The translations under genes and the position numbers were made by a program. A stretch of DNA of 18,122 nt from an uncultured Muribaculaceae bacterium. Lineage in GTDB: Bacteria; Bacteroidota; Bacteroidia; Bacteroidales; Muribaculaceae. How positions within the stretch are numbered: the stretch's first letter is position 1; every line of letters starts with the position of its first letter. The stretch spans positions 1-18,122 of the forward strand of contig CAMWUM010000005.1 of assembly GCA_947177435.1 (NCBI GenBank), in the 5' to 3' direction. The notes below the pieces were generated by a model. The model was not told the origin of the DNA. It searched no databases and worked only from the letters and a program-made list of their open reading frames with translations. This document shows, piece after piece, positions 1 to 8,410 of this stretch.

Positions 1-475
1 ACTTGAAAATGTTGAGATCCCAGAGGATTGAACGGGCGTCAAACTCGGTCGGCGGATAGCATTTGCCGAAGTTAAGCCCGGCGGCGCCGGCAAACTGTAT
101 CTCGGGAAGTTTGCGCACCACCTTGACCAGCAGCGCTTTTTCCTCGGCCGAGAAGGCGCGTGTCAGGCGTCCTTTCTCAATGGCGTTGAACAGGAGCGTG
201 TCGCCAAGGTCCTCCTGCAGGTATGCCATGCGGTCGGCACTTACTGCCACCACCTGAGGCACAGGCAGGCCCTTGGAGCGGAAATGCTCGTCGATGTAGA
301 GAAACGCTTCGTTCTCTTCCCGGCAAGTGCCGATAACGCCGATGAGCGTCTTTCCCGAAGCGTCGCTCAGTCGGAAATAGCGCCGGTGCGAGCCCGACGA
401 CGGGAGTTCGTCGACTGAGGCGGCCTTGGCGCCGGTGTAAGTTTTGTATAAGTCTTTTAGGGCTTTAATTTGCAT
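1..475 (-). CDS. Phosphotransferase (APH-like) family protein, N-terminal part, cut by the left edge
   Basis: Reading leftward from an ATG at 473-475, the frame stays open for 158 codons to the edge of the window, so the C-terminus is missing. It begins MQIKALKDLYKTYTG. The stretch SGSHRRYFRL followed by TLIGVIGT looks like the nucleotide-binding start of the aminoglycoside-phosphotransferase/choline-kinase fold, and MAYLQEDLGDTLLF resembles the hinge that follows. In many Bacteroidetes this domain is fused to a RapZ-like C-terminal domain, but that part would lie outside the window, so the fusion is only a guess. Homologues of this fold in other bacteria phosphorylate cell-wall sugars; the substrate here cannot be read. 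Only 4 bases separate it from the recQ stop codon, so it is probably the last visible gene of the clpP-clpX-recQ transcript. There is no clear Shine-Dalgarno sequence. Confidence 0.72.
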   Translation of the reverse strand, partial: MQIKALKDLYKTYTGAKAASVDELPSSGSHRRYFRLSDASGKTLIGVIGTCREENEAFLYIDEHFRSKGLPVPQVVAVSADRMAYLQEDLGDTLLFNAIEKGRLTRAFSAEEKALLVKVVRKLPEIQFAGAAGLNFGKCYPPTEFDARSILWDLNIFK

Positions 476-479
476 GGGA

Positions 480-2663
<2,184 letters not shown>

Positions 2664-2723
2664 TTGCTTTAGAGGAGAAGATAGGGTGATGAAAAAAGTT
2701 TAAATAATATAATTGTAGATTGG

Positions 2724-4001
2724 TTATTTCTGGTTGGCGGCATCGGGAGCCGTGGAGGTTGCGAAGTTGGCATTGCCGAGTTTCTCGGCGGCATATTCAG
2801 CCGTGACCTCAAATTCCTTCTCGCCGCTCGAGGGCATCTCAAACATGGCGTCGATCATGATGGTCTCCACGATTGAGCGCAGTCCTCGGGCTCCGAGCTT
2901 GAACTCGATGGCTTTGTCCACGATGAAGTCAAGAGCCTCGGGGGTGAACGTGAGCTTGACGCCGTCCATGGCGAAAAGTTTCTCGTACTGGCGCGTGATG
3001 GCGTTCTTAGGCTCGGTGAGCACTCGGCGCAGAGCGTCGCGGTCGAGCGCCTCGAGCGAAGTGAGCACAGGCAGACGGCCGATGATTTCGGGTATGAGGC
3101 CAAACGACTTCAAGTCCTGAGGGGCAACGTATCGCATGTAGTCGCTCTTGTTGGCCAAATGCAGACGCTTGTCGCCGGTGTTGTATCCGACCACGCGCGA
3201 ATTCATGCGGTGGGCGATTTTGTCCTCGATGCCGTCGAATGCGCCGCCGCAGATGAACAGGATGTTCTTCGTGTCGACGGGTATCATCTTCTGCTCCGGG
3301 TGCTTGCGGCCGCCTTGCGGGGGCACGTTCACAACAGAGCCTTCGAGCAGTTTGAGCAGGCCTTGCTGCACGCCCTCGCCGCTGACGTCGCGGGTGATCG
3401 ACGGGTTGTCACCCTTGCGCGCGATCTTATCAATCTCATCGATGAACACGATGCCGCGCTCGGCCTTGGCCACATCGTAGTCGGCCACTTGCAGCAGGCG
3501 GGTGAGGAGGCTTTCGATGTCCTCGCCCACGTATCCGGCCTGAGTGAGCACGGTGGCGTCGACGATGGTGAAAGGCACGTCGAGCAGTTTGGCGATGGTG
3601 CGGGCCAGTAGGGTCTTGCCGGTGCCGGTTGGGCCGACGAGTATGATGTTGCTCTTTTCAATATCGATGTCATCGTTGTCCTGAGCCAGTCGTTTGTAGT
3701 GGTTATAAACGGCCACTGACAGGTAACGCTTCGCCTCTTCCTGCCCGATAACGTACTGGTCGAGGAATGCCTTGATTTCTTGGGGCTTGGGCACCGATGC
3801 GAGTTTGATGTCGGCCTTATCGACGGGCTTGCCCTTGCTGCCGCCGTTGATTGACTTGTGGTAGTCGATGATCATGCCGTGGAGCTGCTCGACGCAGTCG
3901 GGGCATATCCACTGCTGCTCGTCGGCGGAGGGTATCAGGAATTCGGCCATCTCAGCCGGGCGCCCGCAGAACGCGCATTGGGGTTGTCGCTTCTTAGCCA
4001 T
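2724..4001 (-). CDS. clpX: ATP-dependent Clp protease, ATP-binding subunit ClpX
   Basis: A 425-residue AAA+ unfoldase that recognises, unfolds and feeds substrates to ClpP. The N-terminal zinc domain has C9, C12, C33 and C36. Walker A is GPTGTGKT (123-130), the pore-1 loop GYVG (156-159), Walker B VFIDEID (185-191) and the RKH pore loop 232-234. The arginine finger is R309 in IIGRLPV, and sensor 2 is GARGLR (370-375). The ClpP-docking loop, IGF in E. coli, reads VGY here (271-273). The start codon is 6 bases after the clpP stop, so the two are co-transcribed and probably made together. Length is close to the family norm (about 415-425). The C-terminal tail is low-complexity ([14 protein letters not shown]) and poorly conserved in general. 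Confidence 0.98.
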   Translation of the reverse strand: MAKKRQPQCAFCGRPAEMAEFLIPSADEQQWICPDCVEQLHGMIIDYHKSINGGSKGKPVDKADIKLASVPKPQEIKAFLDQYVIGQEEAKRYLSVAVYNHYKRLAQDNDDIDIEKSNIILVGPTGTGKTLLARTIAKLLDVPFTIVDATVLTQAGYVGEDIESLLTRLLQVADYDVAKAERGIVFIDEIDKIARKGDNPSITRDVSGEGVQQGLLKLLEGSVVNVPPQGGRKHPEQKMIPVDTKNILFICGGAFDGIEDKIAHRMNSRVVGYNTGDKRLHLANKSDYMRYVAPQDLKSFGLIPEIIGRLPVLTSLEALDRDALRRVLTEPKNAITRQYEKLFAMDGVKLTFTPEALDFIVDKAIEFKLGARGLRSIVETIMIDAMFEMPSSGEKEFEVTAEYAAEKLGNANFATSTAPDAANQK

Positions 4002-4007
4002 ACTCCC

Positions 4008-4694
4008 TTATCGCTTAGATTTTACGAGCACCTGGTCGATCATGCCGTAGTCCTTAGCCTCCTCGGCCGTCATCCAGTAGTCGCGGTCAGAGTCAGCCCA
4101 TACCTTGTCGATGGTCTGGCCAGAGTGGTCGGCTATGATGGTATAAAGTTCTTTCTTGAGTTTCTGGATCTCGCGGGCGGTGATCTCGATGTCCGATGCC
4201 TGGCCCTGGGCGCCGCCCATGGGCTGGTGGATCATGACGCGCGAGTGTTTGAGGGCAAAGCGCTTGCCCTTCTCGCCTGCCACGAGGAGCACGGCGGCCA
4301 TCGAAGCGGCCATGCCGGTGCAGATGGTGGCCACGTCGCTGCTTATGTACTGCATGGTGTCGTAGATTCCCAGGCCGGCGTAGACTGATCCGCCGGGCGA
4401 GTTGATGTAGATTGACACGTCCTTGCCGGGGTCGGCCGAGTCGAGGTAGAGGAGCTGGGCCTGGATTACGTTGGCGGTGTAGTCGTTCACCTCGGTGCCG
4501 AGGAAGATGATGCGGTCCATCATCAGACGCGAGAACACGTCCATCTGGGCCACGTTGAGCTGGCGCTCCTCGATGATGGTGGGGGATATATAACTGGCGC
4601 TCACGCCGTTTACAGACGAGATGTACTGATCAAGGGCGAGACCGTTCATGCCGAGATGGTGCACGCCGTAGTTTCTAAAATCGTTGGGTTTCAT
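4008..4694 (-). CDS. clpP: ATP-dependent Clp protease, proteolytic subunit ClpP
   Basis: A 228-residue serine peptidase of family S14, which forms a double heptameric barrel capped by ClpX. The catalytic triad is visible: S131 in [11 protein letters not shown]156 in MIHQPMGG and D205 in DRDYWM. The glycine-rich [11 protein letters not shown] segment (98-107) and FLGTEV (64-69) are typical. Compared with E. coli ClpP (about 193 residues after processing) the N-terminus is longer by roughly 20-25 residues, which fits a cleaved propeptide or a family-specific extension. It is the first gene of clpP-clpX(-recQ). A -7-like box sits 45 bases upstream. In many Bacteroidales the trigger factor gene precedes clpP, but here the upstream gene is gluQ. 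Confidence 0.98.
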   Translation of the reverse strand: MKPNDFRNYGVHHLGMNGLALDQYISSVNGVSASYISPTIIEERQLNVAQMDVFSRLMMDRIIFLGTEVNDYTANVIQAQLLYLDSADPGKDVSIYINSPGGSVYAGLGIYDTMQYISSDVATICTGMAASMAAVLLVAGEKGKRFALKHSRVMIHQPMGGAQGQASDIEITAREIQKLKKELYTIIADHSGQTIDKVWADSDRDYWMTAEEAKDYGMIDQVLVKSKR

Positions 4695-4738
4695 ACCTTA
4701 TGTTAGATATCTATTGGTCGGGTTAAATCGTTTGTTTA

Positions 4739-4746
4739 CAAAATTA
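4739..4746 (-). promoter_or_regulatory. Putative clpP promoter, -7 box
   Basis: On the minus strand the sequence is TAATTTTG, an exact match to the Bacteroidetes -7 consensus TAnnTTTG, in the 112-base gap between gluQ and clpP. Transcription would begin around 4735, giving a leader of about 40 bases before the clpP start codon. I see no TTG-type -33 element at the usual distance, and the surrounding sequence is rich in A/T runs, so a chance match is possible. The rest of the gap shows no convincing hairpin terminator for gluQ. Confidence 0.4.
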
Positions 4747-4806
4747 CAAAAAAAAATCCACATAGCCGCCATCCCTCAACTATTTTTGTCAAAAAATATG
4801 CAAAAA

Positions 4807-5709
4807 TTAGGCGTTGATCCTTACTAATTGCTGAGGAGTGATGGGGGCTGGGGTGGGGAGCAGCCCTGCCTGGTGAGCAGCCAAGCCGATCACCTCGGCG
4901 GGGGTGTAGCGTTGGCGCAGCGCTTCCATGCTCATGGAGTGGTCGCGCTTCGAGAGGCGTTGGCCTGCCGCGTTGCACACCAGTGGCAGATGGGCAAAGG
5001 TAGGAGAGGGGAAACCCAACAACTCATATATATATAATTGTTGGGCGGTGGAGAGCAGCAGGTCGGCGCCGCGCACTACGCGCGTTATGTCCATCAGGGC
5101 GTCGTCGACGACCACCGCAAGCTGATAAGCCCACGCGCCGTCGGCGCGGCGCACCACGAAGTCGCCGCAATGCTCACTCAGGTTGACACTCTGCGGGCCG
5201 TAGGTCTCGTCGACAAACTCAATCTGCCGGTCGGGGACGTAGAGGCGTGTTGAACCAGGGCCATCTGTTAAAGTGAATGGCGGTTCAGCCCCCGGACGGC
5301 AACGACCTGAATACACCACGCGTCCGTCGCTCTCGTGCGGGGCCTGCGAGGCCATAATATCGGCGCGCGTGCACCGGCATTTGTACAGCAGTCCCATCTC
5401 GGCCAGGCGTTGGTAATAGTGCTCGTATATGTCGCTGCGCAGGCTTTGGCAATACGGCCCGTTGGGCCCGGCGCCGTCGATACCGCCCTCGTCCCAATCG
5501 AGGCCGAGCCAATGCAGGTCGTCCTCCAGTAGGCGGGCGTACTCCATTCTGGAGCGTTGCGGGTCAAGGTCCTCGATGCGTAGCACCCACTTGCCGCCGG
5601 CACGGCGGGCGTCGAGCCACGACATCAAGGCGGCATACACATTGCCCATGTGCATGCGGCCCGTCGGCGACGGAGCGAACCGCCCTTTCTCTTCCTTTTG
5701 CTCATTCAT
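4807..5709 (-). CDS. gluQ: Glutamyl-queuosine tRNA(Asp) synthetase
   Basis: A 300-residue protein resembling the catalytic half of glutamyl-tRNA synthetase with no anticodon-binding domain. This is the hallmark of GluQ-RS, which attaches glutamate to the queuosine base of tRNA-Asp. The start RFAPSPTGRMHMGN (10-23) contains the HIGH-type signature in the variant form HMGN. RIEDLDPQR (44-52) is diagnostic. The zinc site is C111, C113, Y133 and C137, matching the CxC...YxxxC arrangement of the E. coli enzyme. The KMSKS-type loop is RLSKR (251-255). A full GltX would be about 500 residues. Start choice: an in-frame stop codon lies at 5719-5721, and the next ATG (M19) would delete FAPSPTG, so the ATG at 5707-5709 is the only good candidate. 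It sits 4 bases after a perfect -7 box, implying a nearly leaderless mRNA. Confidence 0.93.
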   Translation of the reverse strand: MNEQKEEKGRFAPSPTGRMHMGNVYAALMSWLDARRAGGKWVLRIEDLDPQRSRMEYARLLEDDLHWLGLDWDEGGIDGAGPNGPYCQSLRSDIYEHYYQRLAEMGLLYKCRCTRADIMASQAPHESDGRVVYSGRCRPGAEPPFTLTDGPGSTRLYVPDRQIEFVDETYGPQSVNLSEHCGDFVVRRADGAWAYQLAVVVDDALMDITRVVRGADLLLSTAQQLYIYELLGFPSPTFAHLPLVCNAAGQRLSKRDHSMSMEALRQRYTPAEVIGLAAHQAGLLPTPAPITPQQLVRINA

Positions 5710-5713
5710 ACCG

Positions 5714-5742
5714 CAAATTTACAAAATAATTTCCGTTTGCAA
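5714..5742 (-). promoter_or_regulatory. gluQ promoter (TTG / TAAATTTG)
   Basis: On the minus strand, TTG (5740-5742) is followed after 18 bases by TAAATTTG (5714-5721), a full match to the Bacteroidetes -33/-7 pattern. The -7 box ends only 4 bases before the gluQ start codon, so the transcription start should fall on or next to the ATG. It lies back-to-back with the promoter-like box for the DUF4290 operon. Confidence 0.65.
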
Positions 5743-5753
5743 GAAAATTTGAT

Positions 5754-5761
5754 TAACTTTG
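5754..5761 (+). promoter_or_regulatory. Putative promoter of the DUF4290-rimM-recX operon, -7 box
   Basis: TAACTTTG matches TAnnTTTG exactly and lies 22 bases before the ATG at 5784, implying a leader of about 20 bases. A TTTG at 5736-5739 is only 14 bases upstream, closer than the usual 18-20, so the -33 element is uncertain. The box is 32 bases from the gluQ -7 box on the opposite strand, so the two divergent promoters share a very short control region. Confidence 0.55.
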
Positions 5762-5783
5762 CAGCGTACTTCAATTGATTAGA

Positions 5784-6368
5784 ATGCTTACATATAATAC
5801 GCAACTTAAGAAATTGTCTCTCCCTGAGTATGGACGCAACGTGCAGAAGATGGTCGACAGGTGCCTGGCTATCGAGGACCGTGACGAGCGTACGGCCTGC
5901 GCCAACACCATCGTGCGCGCCATGGCGGCGCTTGTGCCTGCCGACGGCGATCCCGAGGAGCACCGCCGCAAGCTTTGGGACCATTTGGCCATCATCAGCG
6001 GGTTCGCACTCGACATTGACTGGCCTTACGAGGTGGTGCGCCCTGACGACCTGGGCTCTGCCCCGCAGCCAATCCAAAGTTTTCCGAGCCAAATCAAGCA
6101 TAGGCAGTACGGAAAGAGCCTGGAAGCGATGATCGAGGTGGCCTCGAAGATGGAGGCGAGTCCCGAGCGCGAGGCACTTGTGCTCCTGCTTGCCAACCAG
6201 ATGAAAAAGATGATGCTGGCGGTCAACCCCGACGGCGTAGACGACGAGCGCATCTTCAAGGATCTGCGCGCGCTGTCGCACGGTGAACTCAATCTGCGCG
6301 CTGACGAGGTGCAACTGCTTGACTACAAGATGATGCCCGCCCCATCGAAAAAGAAAAAGAAGAAATGA
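5784..6368 (+). CDS. DUF4290 family protein
   Basis: A 194-residue Bacteroidetes-restricted protein of unknown function. The opening MLTYNTQLKKLSLPEYGRN and the segment MVDRCLAIEDRDERTACA are the family's most recognisable parts; the protein is predicted cytoplasmic and largely helical, with no signal peptide. I chose the ATG at 5784 over an in-frame TTG at 5775 because homologues as I remember them start at MLxYNTQL. The C-terminus is a run of six lysines (SKKKKKK, stop at 6366-6368). It overlaps rimM by 4 bases (ATGA), so translation is probably coupled. In other Bacteroidales I recall murA lying between this gene and rimM; here it is absent. The link to rimM suggests, but does not show, a role in ribosome assembly or the cell cycle. 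Confidence 0.88.
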   Translation: MLTYNTQLKKLSLPEYGRNVQKMVDRCLAIEDRDERTACANTIVRAMAALVPADGDPEEHRRKLWDHLAIISGFALDIDWPYEVVRPDDLGSAPQPIQSFPSQIKHRQYGKSLEAMIEVASKMEASPEREALVLLLANQMKKMMLAVNPDGVDDERIFKDLRALSHGELNLRADEVQLLDYKMMPAPSKKKKKK

Positions 6369-6907
6369 TTGATCCCGCATCACTTGCGCTTGTAGGCAAG
6401 GTCAACAAGACCCACGGAGTGAAGGGAGAGTTGTCAATCTCGTTTTCCGCGGACGATCCGTCAGAACTGTTGGCTGACGGCGGATGCCTGATTATGGATA
6501 TCGACGGATTGTTTACGCCGTTCTTTGTAGCCTCGTCGCGGCCTCGCGGATCGGAGTCGCTGCTGGTGCGTTTTGACGGCGTCGACTCGCAGGAGGAGGC
6601 CGCTCAATTTGTGGGCAAGGATGTCTACGTCGATGCCGCACTGGCTTATGGCGAGGAAGATATGCCTGACGATGGCCAACTCTATGCCGGGCAATTGATC
6701 GGATTTAAGGCCATTGACGAAAATGGCGATGAGATAGGCGAAATTGTCGATCTCGACGAGAGCACGGACAATGTGCTTTTTGTGCTCCAGACGCCGGCCG
6801 GACTGGCCTATGTGCCCGTGGCTGACGAGTTCATTATGGAAATATCTACGAAGGCCCGCACGGTCGAGTTCGACCTGCCCGAGGGTCTGCTGCAGCTTAA
6901 TTCATAA
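6365..6907 (+). CDS. rimM: Ribosome maturation factor RimM
   Basis: A 180-residue protein that assists maturation of the 30S head around ribosomal protein S19. The N-terminal domain carries the family signature GKVNKTHGVKGELSI (11-25). The C-terminal PRC-barrel runs from about residue 105 (LYAGQLIGFKAIDENG), followed by DNVLFVL and YVPVADEFI (149-157) and ending near the conserved LPEGLL (171-176). Length is normal (about 170-180). The ATG overlaps the stop of the DUF4290 gene, and the upstream lysine codons form an uninterrupted purine tract (6347-6365) that may act as an A/G-rich initiation region. The next gene starts 32 bases downstream, with no terminator between. Confidence 0.95.
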   Translation: MIDPASLALVGKVNKTHGVKGELSISFSADDPSELLADGGCLIMDIDGLFTPFFVASSRPRGSESLLVRFDGVDSQEEAAQFVGKDVYVDAALAYGEEDMPDDGQLYAGQLIGFKAIDENGDEIGEIVDLDESTDNVLFVLQTPAGLAYVPVADEFIMEISTKARTVEFDLPEGLLQLNS

Positions 6908-6912
6908 AAATA

Positions 6913-6928
6913 CCTCTTAACCTCTTAA
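6913..6928 (+). repeat. Tandem 8-base repeat
   Basis: CCTCTTAA occurs twice head-to-tail in the 32-base gap between rimM and the acidic protein gene, ending 11 bases before the start codon. It has no obvious hairpin potential with its surroundings. It could be chance, or a slippage-prone spacer in the translation-initiation region. Confidence 0.5.
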
Positions 6929-6939
6929 TATTTTTTATC

Positions 6940-7239
6940 ATGGAATATGATGAAGAAGCGGCTATCGCTTATGTCCGCCAACAGTTGCCCGAAGGTTCGT
7001 GCGAGCGCTTCGATGACGACGAGATACTCAATGTAATAGACACTGTCTGGGACTATTACGACGAAAACGGTTTTCTCGACCTTGACCTCGACGATGACGG
7101 GCCCGACGAACTTGATGAAGCCGATCTACTGGTTTACGTAAAGAAGATGATGGCTAAGGATCGCCGTTCGCCCCTGACTACCGAAGACATTGAGGCTATC
7201 GTAAAGGCCGAGCTCGACTACGAAGACTCCATCGAATGA
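6940..7239 (+). CDS. Small acidic conserved protein, function unknown
   Basis: A 99-residue soluble protein beginning MEYDEEAAIAYVRQQLP. Roughly one third of the residues are Asp or Glu, with dense patches at FDDDEIL and LDLDLDDDGPDELDEADLL, and it has no signal peptide, membrane segment or cysteine-rich metal site. I recall similar small proteins in other Bacteroidales but know of no named domain. The gene sits between rimM and an exported OmpA-type protein, and its stop overlaps the next start by 4 bases (ATGA at 7236), so it belongs to the operon. The real coding status is supported by the translational coupling and coherent codon use. Acidic small proteins can mimic nucleic acid or act as chaperones, but nothing here decides that. 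Confidence 0.82.
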   Translation: MEYDEEAAIAYVRQQLPEGSCERFDDDEILNVIDTVWDYYDENGFLDLDLDDDGPDELDEADLLVYVKKMMAKDRRSPLTTEDIEAIVKAELDYEDSIE

Positions 7240-7832
7240 AGAAACGCTTAGCATTGTTTCTTGCCGCATTGATCGCCGCCTGCTCCTTGTGGGCGCAGGA
7301 TGCTTACGACCTCACATTTGACGAGAACCTGGCCACGCCTGCCGTCACAGGCAAGGCTCAGCGCGACGTGCGCAGCCACATGCGGCAGGTGAGCTCGTCG
7401 CTCGCAAAACAGTTCGCAAACGTTGAGTTGTTGCGCGACGGTGAAGTGGTGCTTGTCACCATCCCCGCCTCGGCGCTCTTTGCGGCCAACGACACGATTG
7501 TTACTGCGTCAGGCCGCAAGTTGCTGGGGCGACTGTCGAGCGCGGCGAAGGCCCCGACAATGTATAAGCTCGTGGTGGCCGCACATAGCGACGATACGGG
7601 CGATGATGCTTACCGCATAGCTCTTACCGAGGCGCGGGCCAATGCCGTAGACGACTGCCTGATAGACGCCTCAGGCGTTGAGGATGAGAACATTGTGCCG
7701 TTTGGGCTCGGTTCTGACGACCCCGTTTCGACCAACGACTCGATGGCCGGACGCGCCAAAAATCGACGCATAGAAATCTACATCGTGCCGGAGGCCGGCC
7801 TGATTGAACGGGCTGCCAAAGGCAAACTCTGA
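7236..7832 (+). CDS. Exported OmpA-domain protein
   Basis: A 198-residue envelope protein. The N-terminus MKKRLALFLAALIAACSLWAQ is a clear export signal. It can be read as signal peptidase I (cleavage near LWA-Q, common in Bacteroidetes) or as a lipobox IAAC with C16 lipidated. The C-terminal part (about 80-185) is a compact OmpA-like peptidoglycan-binding domain: AAHSDDTGDDAYRIALTEARANAV (115-138) matches the family pattern, with the Asp of 119/120 and R134 in place of the usual diaminopimelate-binding residues, and KNRRIEIYIV closes it. The usual Asn after Tyr in the YNxxLS motif is Arg here (Y126-R127). There is no beta-barrel. It is coupled to the acidic protein gene and followed by recX after 5 bases. 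It probably tethers the outer membrane or a partner to peptidoglycan. Confidence 0.85.
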   Translation: MKKRLALFLAALIAACSLWAQDAYDLTFDENLATPAVTGKAQRDVRSHMRQVSSSLAKQFANVELLRDGEVVLVTIPASALFAANDTIVTASGRKLLGRLSSAAKAPTMYKLVVAAHSDDTGDDAYRIALTEARANAVDDCLIDASGVEDENIVPFGLGSDDPVSTNDSMAGRAKNRRIEIYIVPEAGLIERAAKGKL

Positions 7833-7837
7833 CCGCT

Positions 7838-8308
7838 ATGGCTAAGCCAACTACAGCCGCGCAAGCCATGGCAAGGCTCGAAGAACTTTGCGCACGCGCC
7901 GAGCATTGCCAGAGCGAGATGCGTGACAAGCTGCGCACTTGGGGCATCCCCTCGGGCGACGCTGAAAAGGTTATTGCATCACTGAGGCAACACAAGTTTG
8001 TCGATGATACCCGCTACGCCCGCGCATACGTCCACGACAAGTTTTCCTATCAAAAATGGGGTAGGAGAAAGATTGCTCAAGGGTTGATGACCAAACGCAT
8101 AAGCCGTGACGAAATCTCCGATGCCCTGGCTGAGATTGACCAAGAGGAATACATCGAGACATTGACATCACTGCTGAAAGCCAAACTGCGCACTGACCCT
8201 TCGCTCCTCGACACCTACGAAGGCCGAGCACGCCTCTATCGTTTCGCTCTGCAGCGCGGTTTCGAGTCCCAATTCATATCTTCCGTACTAAAAAGCCTGG
8301 CAAATTAA
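7838..8308 (+). CDS. recX: Regulatory protein RecX
   Basis: A 156-residue RecX-family protein, which in characterised bacteria binds RecA filaments and limits their growth. The typical three-helix repeats are seen: ARAEHCQSEMRDKLRTWG with later VIASLRQHKFVDDTRYARAYV (the most conserved block), then the KWGRRKIAQGLMTKRIS segment. Length matches the family (about 150-160). It begins 5 bases after the OmpA-type gene and closes the operon; recA is not nearby. A weak A/T inverted repeat follows the stop, but it does not look like a strong terminator. Confidence 0.92.
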   Translation: MAKPTTAAQAMARLEELCARAEHCQSEMRDKLRTWGIPSGDAEKVIASLRQHKFVDDTRYARAYVHDKFSYQKWGRRKIAQGLMTKRISRDEISDALAEIDQEEYIETLTSLLKAKLRTDPSLLDTYEGRARLYRFALQRGFESQFISSVLKSLAN

Positions 8309-8360
8309 AATTTTGGTGAGAAAATTTGGTTAAAGGGGTGGCGGATTGGGTAAAAATGGC

Positions 8361-8368
8361 TAAATTTG
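8361..8368 (+). promoter_or_regulatory. Putative promoter of the envelope operon, -7 box
   Basis: TAAATTTG is an exact TAnnTTTG match in the 102-base gap between recX and the first PCMD gene, 42 bases before the ATG at 8411. Predicted transcription start is near 8372, leaving a leader of just under 40 bases. The -33 position has no clear TTG; a TTG at 8346-8348 is too close (12 bases). The box overlaps the left arm of an inverted repeat. Confidence 0.55.
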
Positions 8369-8385
8369 CGCTTAAATAGCGCAAA
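8365..8385 (+). repeat. Perfect inverted repeat at the predicted transcription start
   Basis: TTTGCGCT (8365-8372) and AGCGCAAA (8378-8385) form a perfect 8-bp inverted repeat around a 5-base A/T loop. A further copy of the half-site core GCGCAA follows at 8388-8393, in direct orientation to the one at 8379-8384. The left arm covers the end of the -7 box. The position suits a repressor operator, or an RNA hairpin at the 5' end of the message; it is too early and lacks a U-tract for a terminator. Confidence 0.6.
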
Positions 8386-8410
8386 AGGCGCAAGTTTTAT
8401 TCGCATAGAG

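Noticed and set aside
3858..4388. Plus-strand open frame of 176 codons across the clpX-clpP junction
   Set aside because: It is antisense to two well-supported genes, and its product has no domain or signal.
4747..4806. Terminator for gluQ in the A/T-rich part of the gluQ-clpP gap
   Set aside because: Only runs of A and T with a tiny TTTTTG/CAAAAA pairing are seen, without a GC stem.
5026..5036. Alternating AT run as a possible simple-sequence phase-variation tract
   Set aside because: It is short, dinucleotide-imperfect at the ends, and lies in frame within gluQ, encoding the sequence LYIYE in a normal helix.
5706..6383. Minus-strand open frame of 225 codons opposite the DUF4290 gene
   Set aside because: It covers the divergent promoter region and the whole DUF4290 gene; it is a frame shadow with His/Leu-rich nonsense and no start signal.
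8308..8327. A/T inverted repeat (AAATTTT / AAAATTT) after recX as a terminator
   Set aside because: The 7-bp stem has no G-C pairs and no following U-tract, so it would be unstable. I could not support a terminator call.
8366..8410. TTG start giving 15 extra residues to the first PCMD lipoprotein
   Set aside because: It would begin inside the -7 box and push the signal peptide inward; the ATG at 8411 begins a standard lipoprotein signal.
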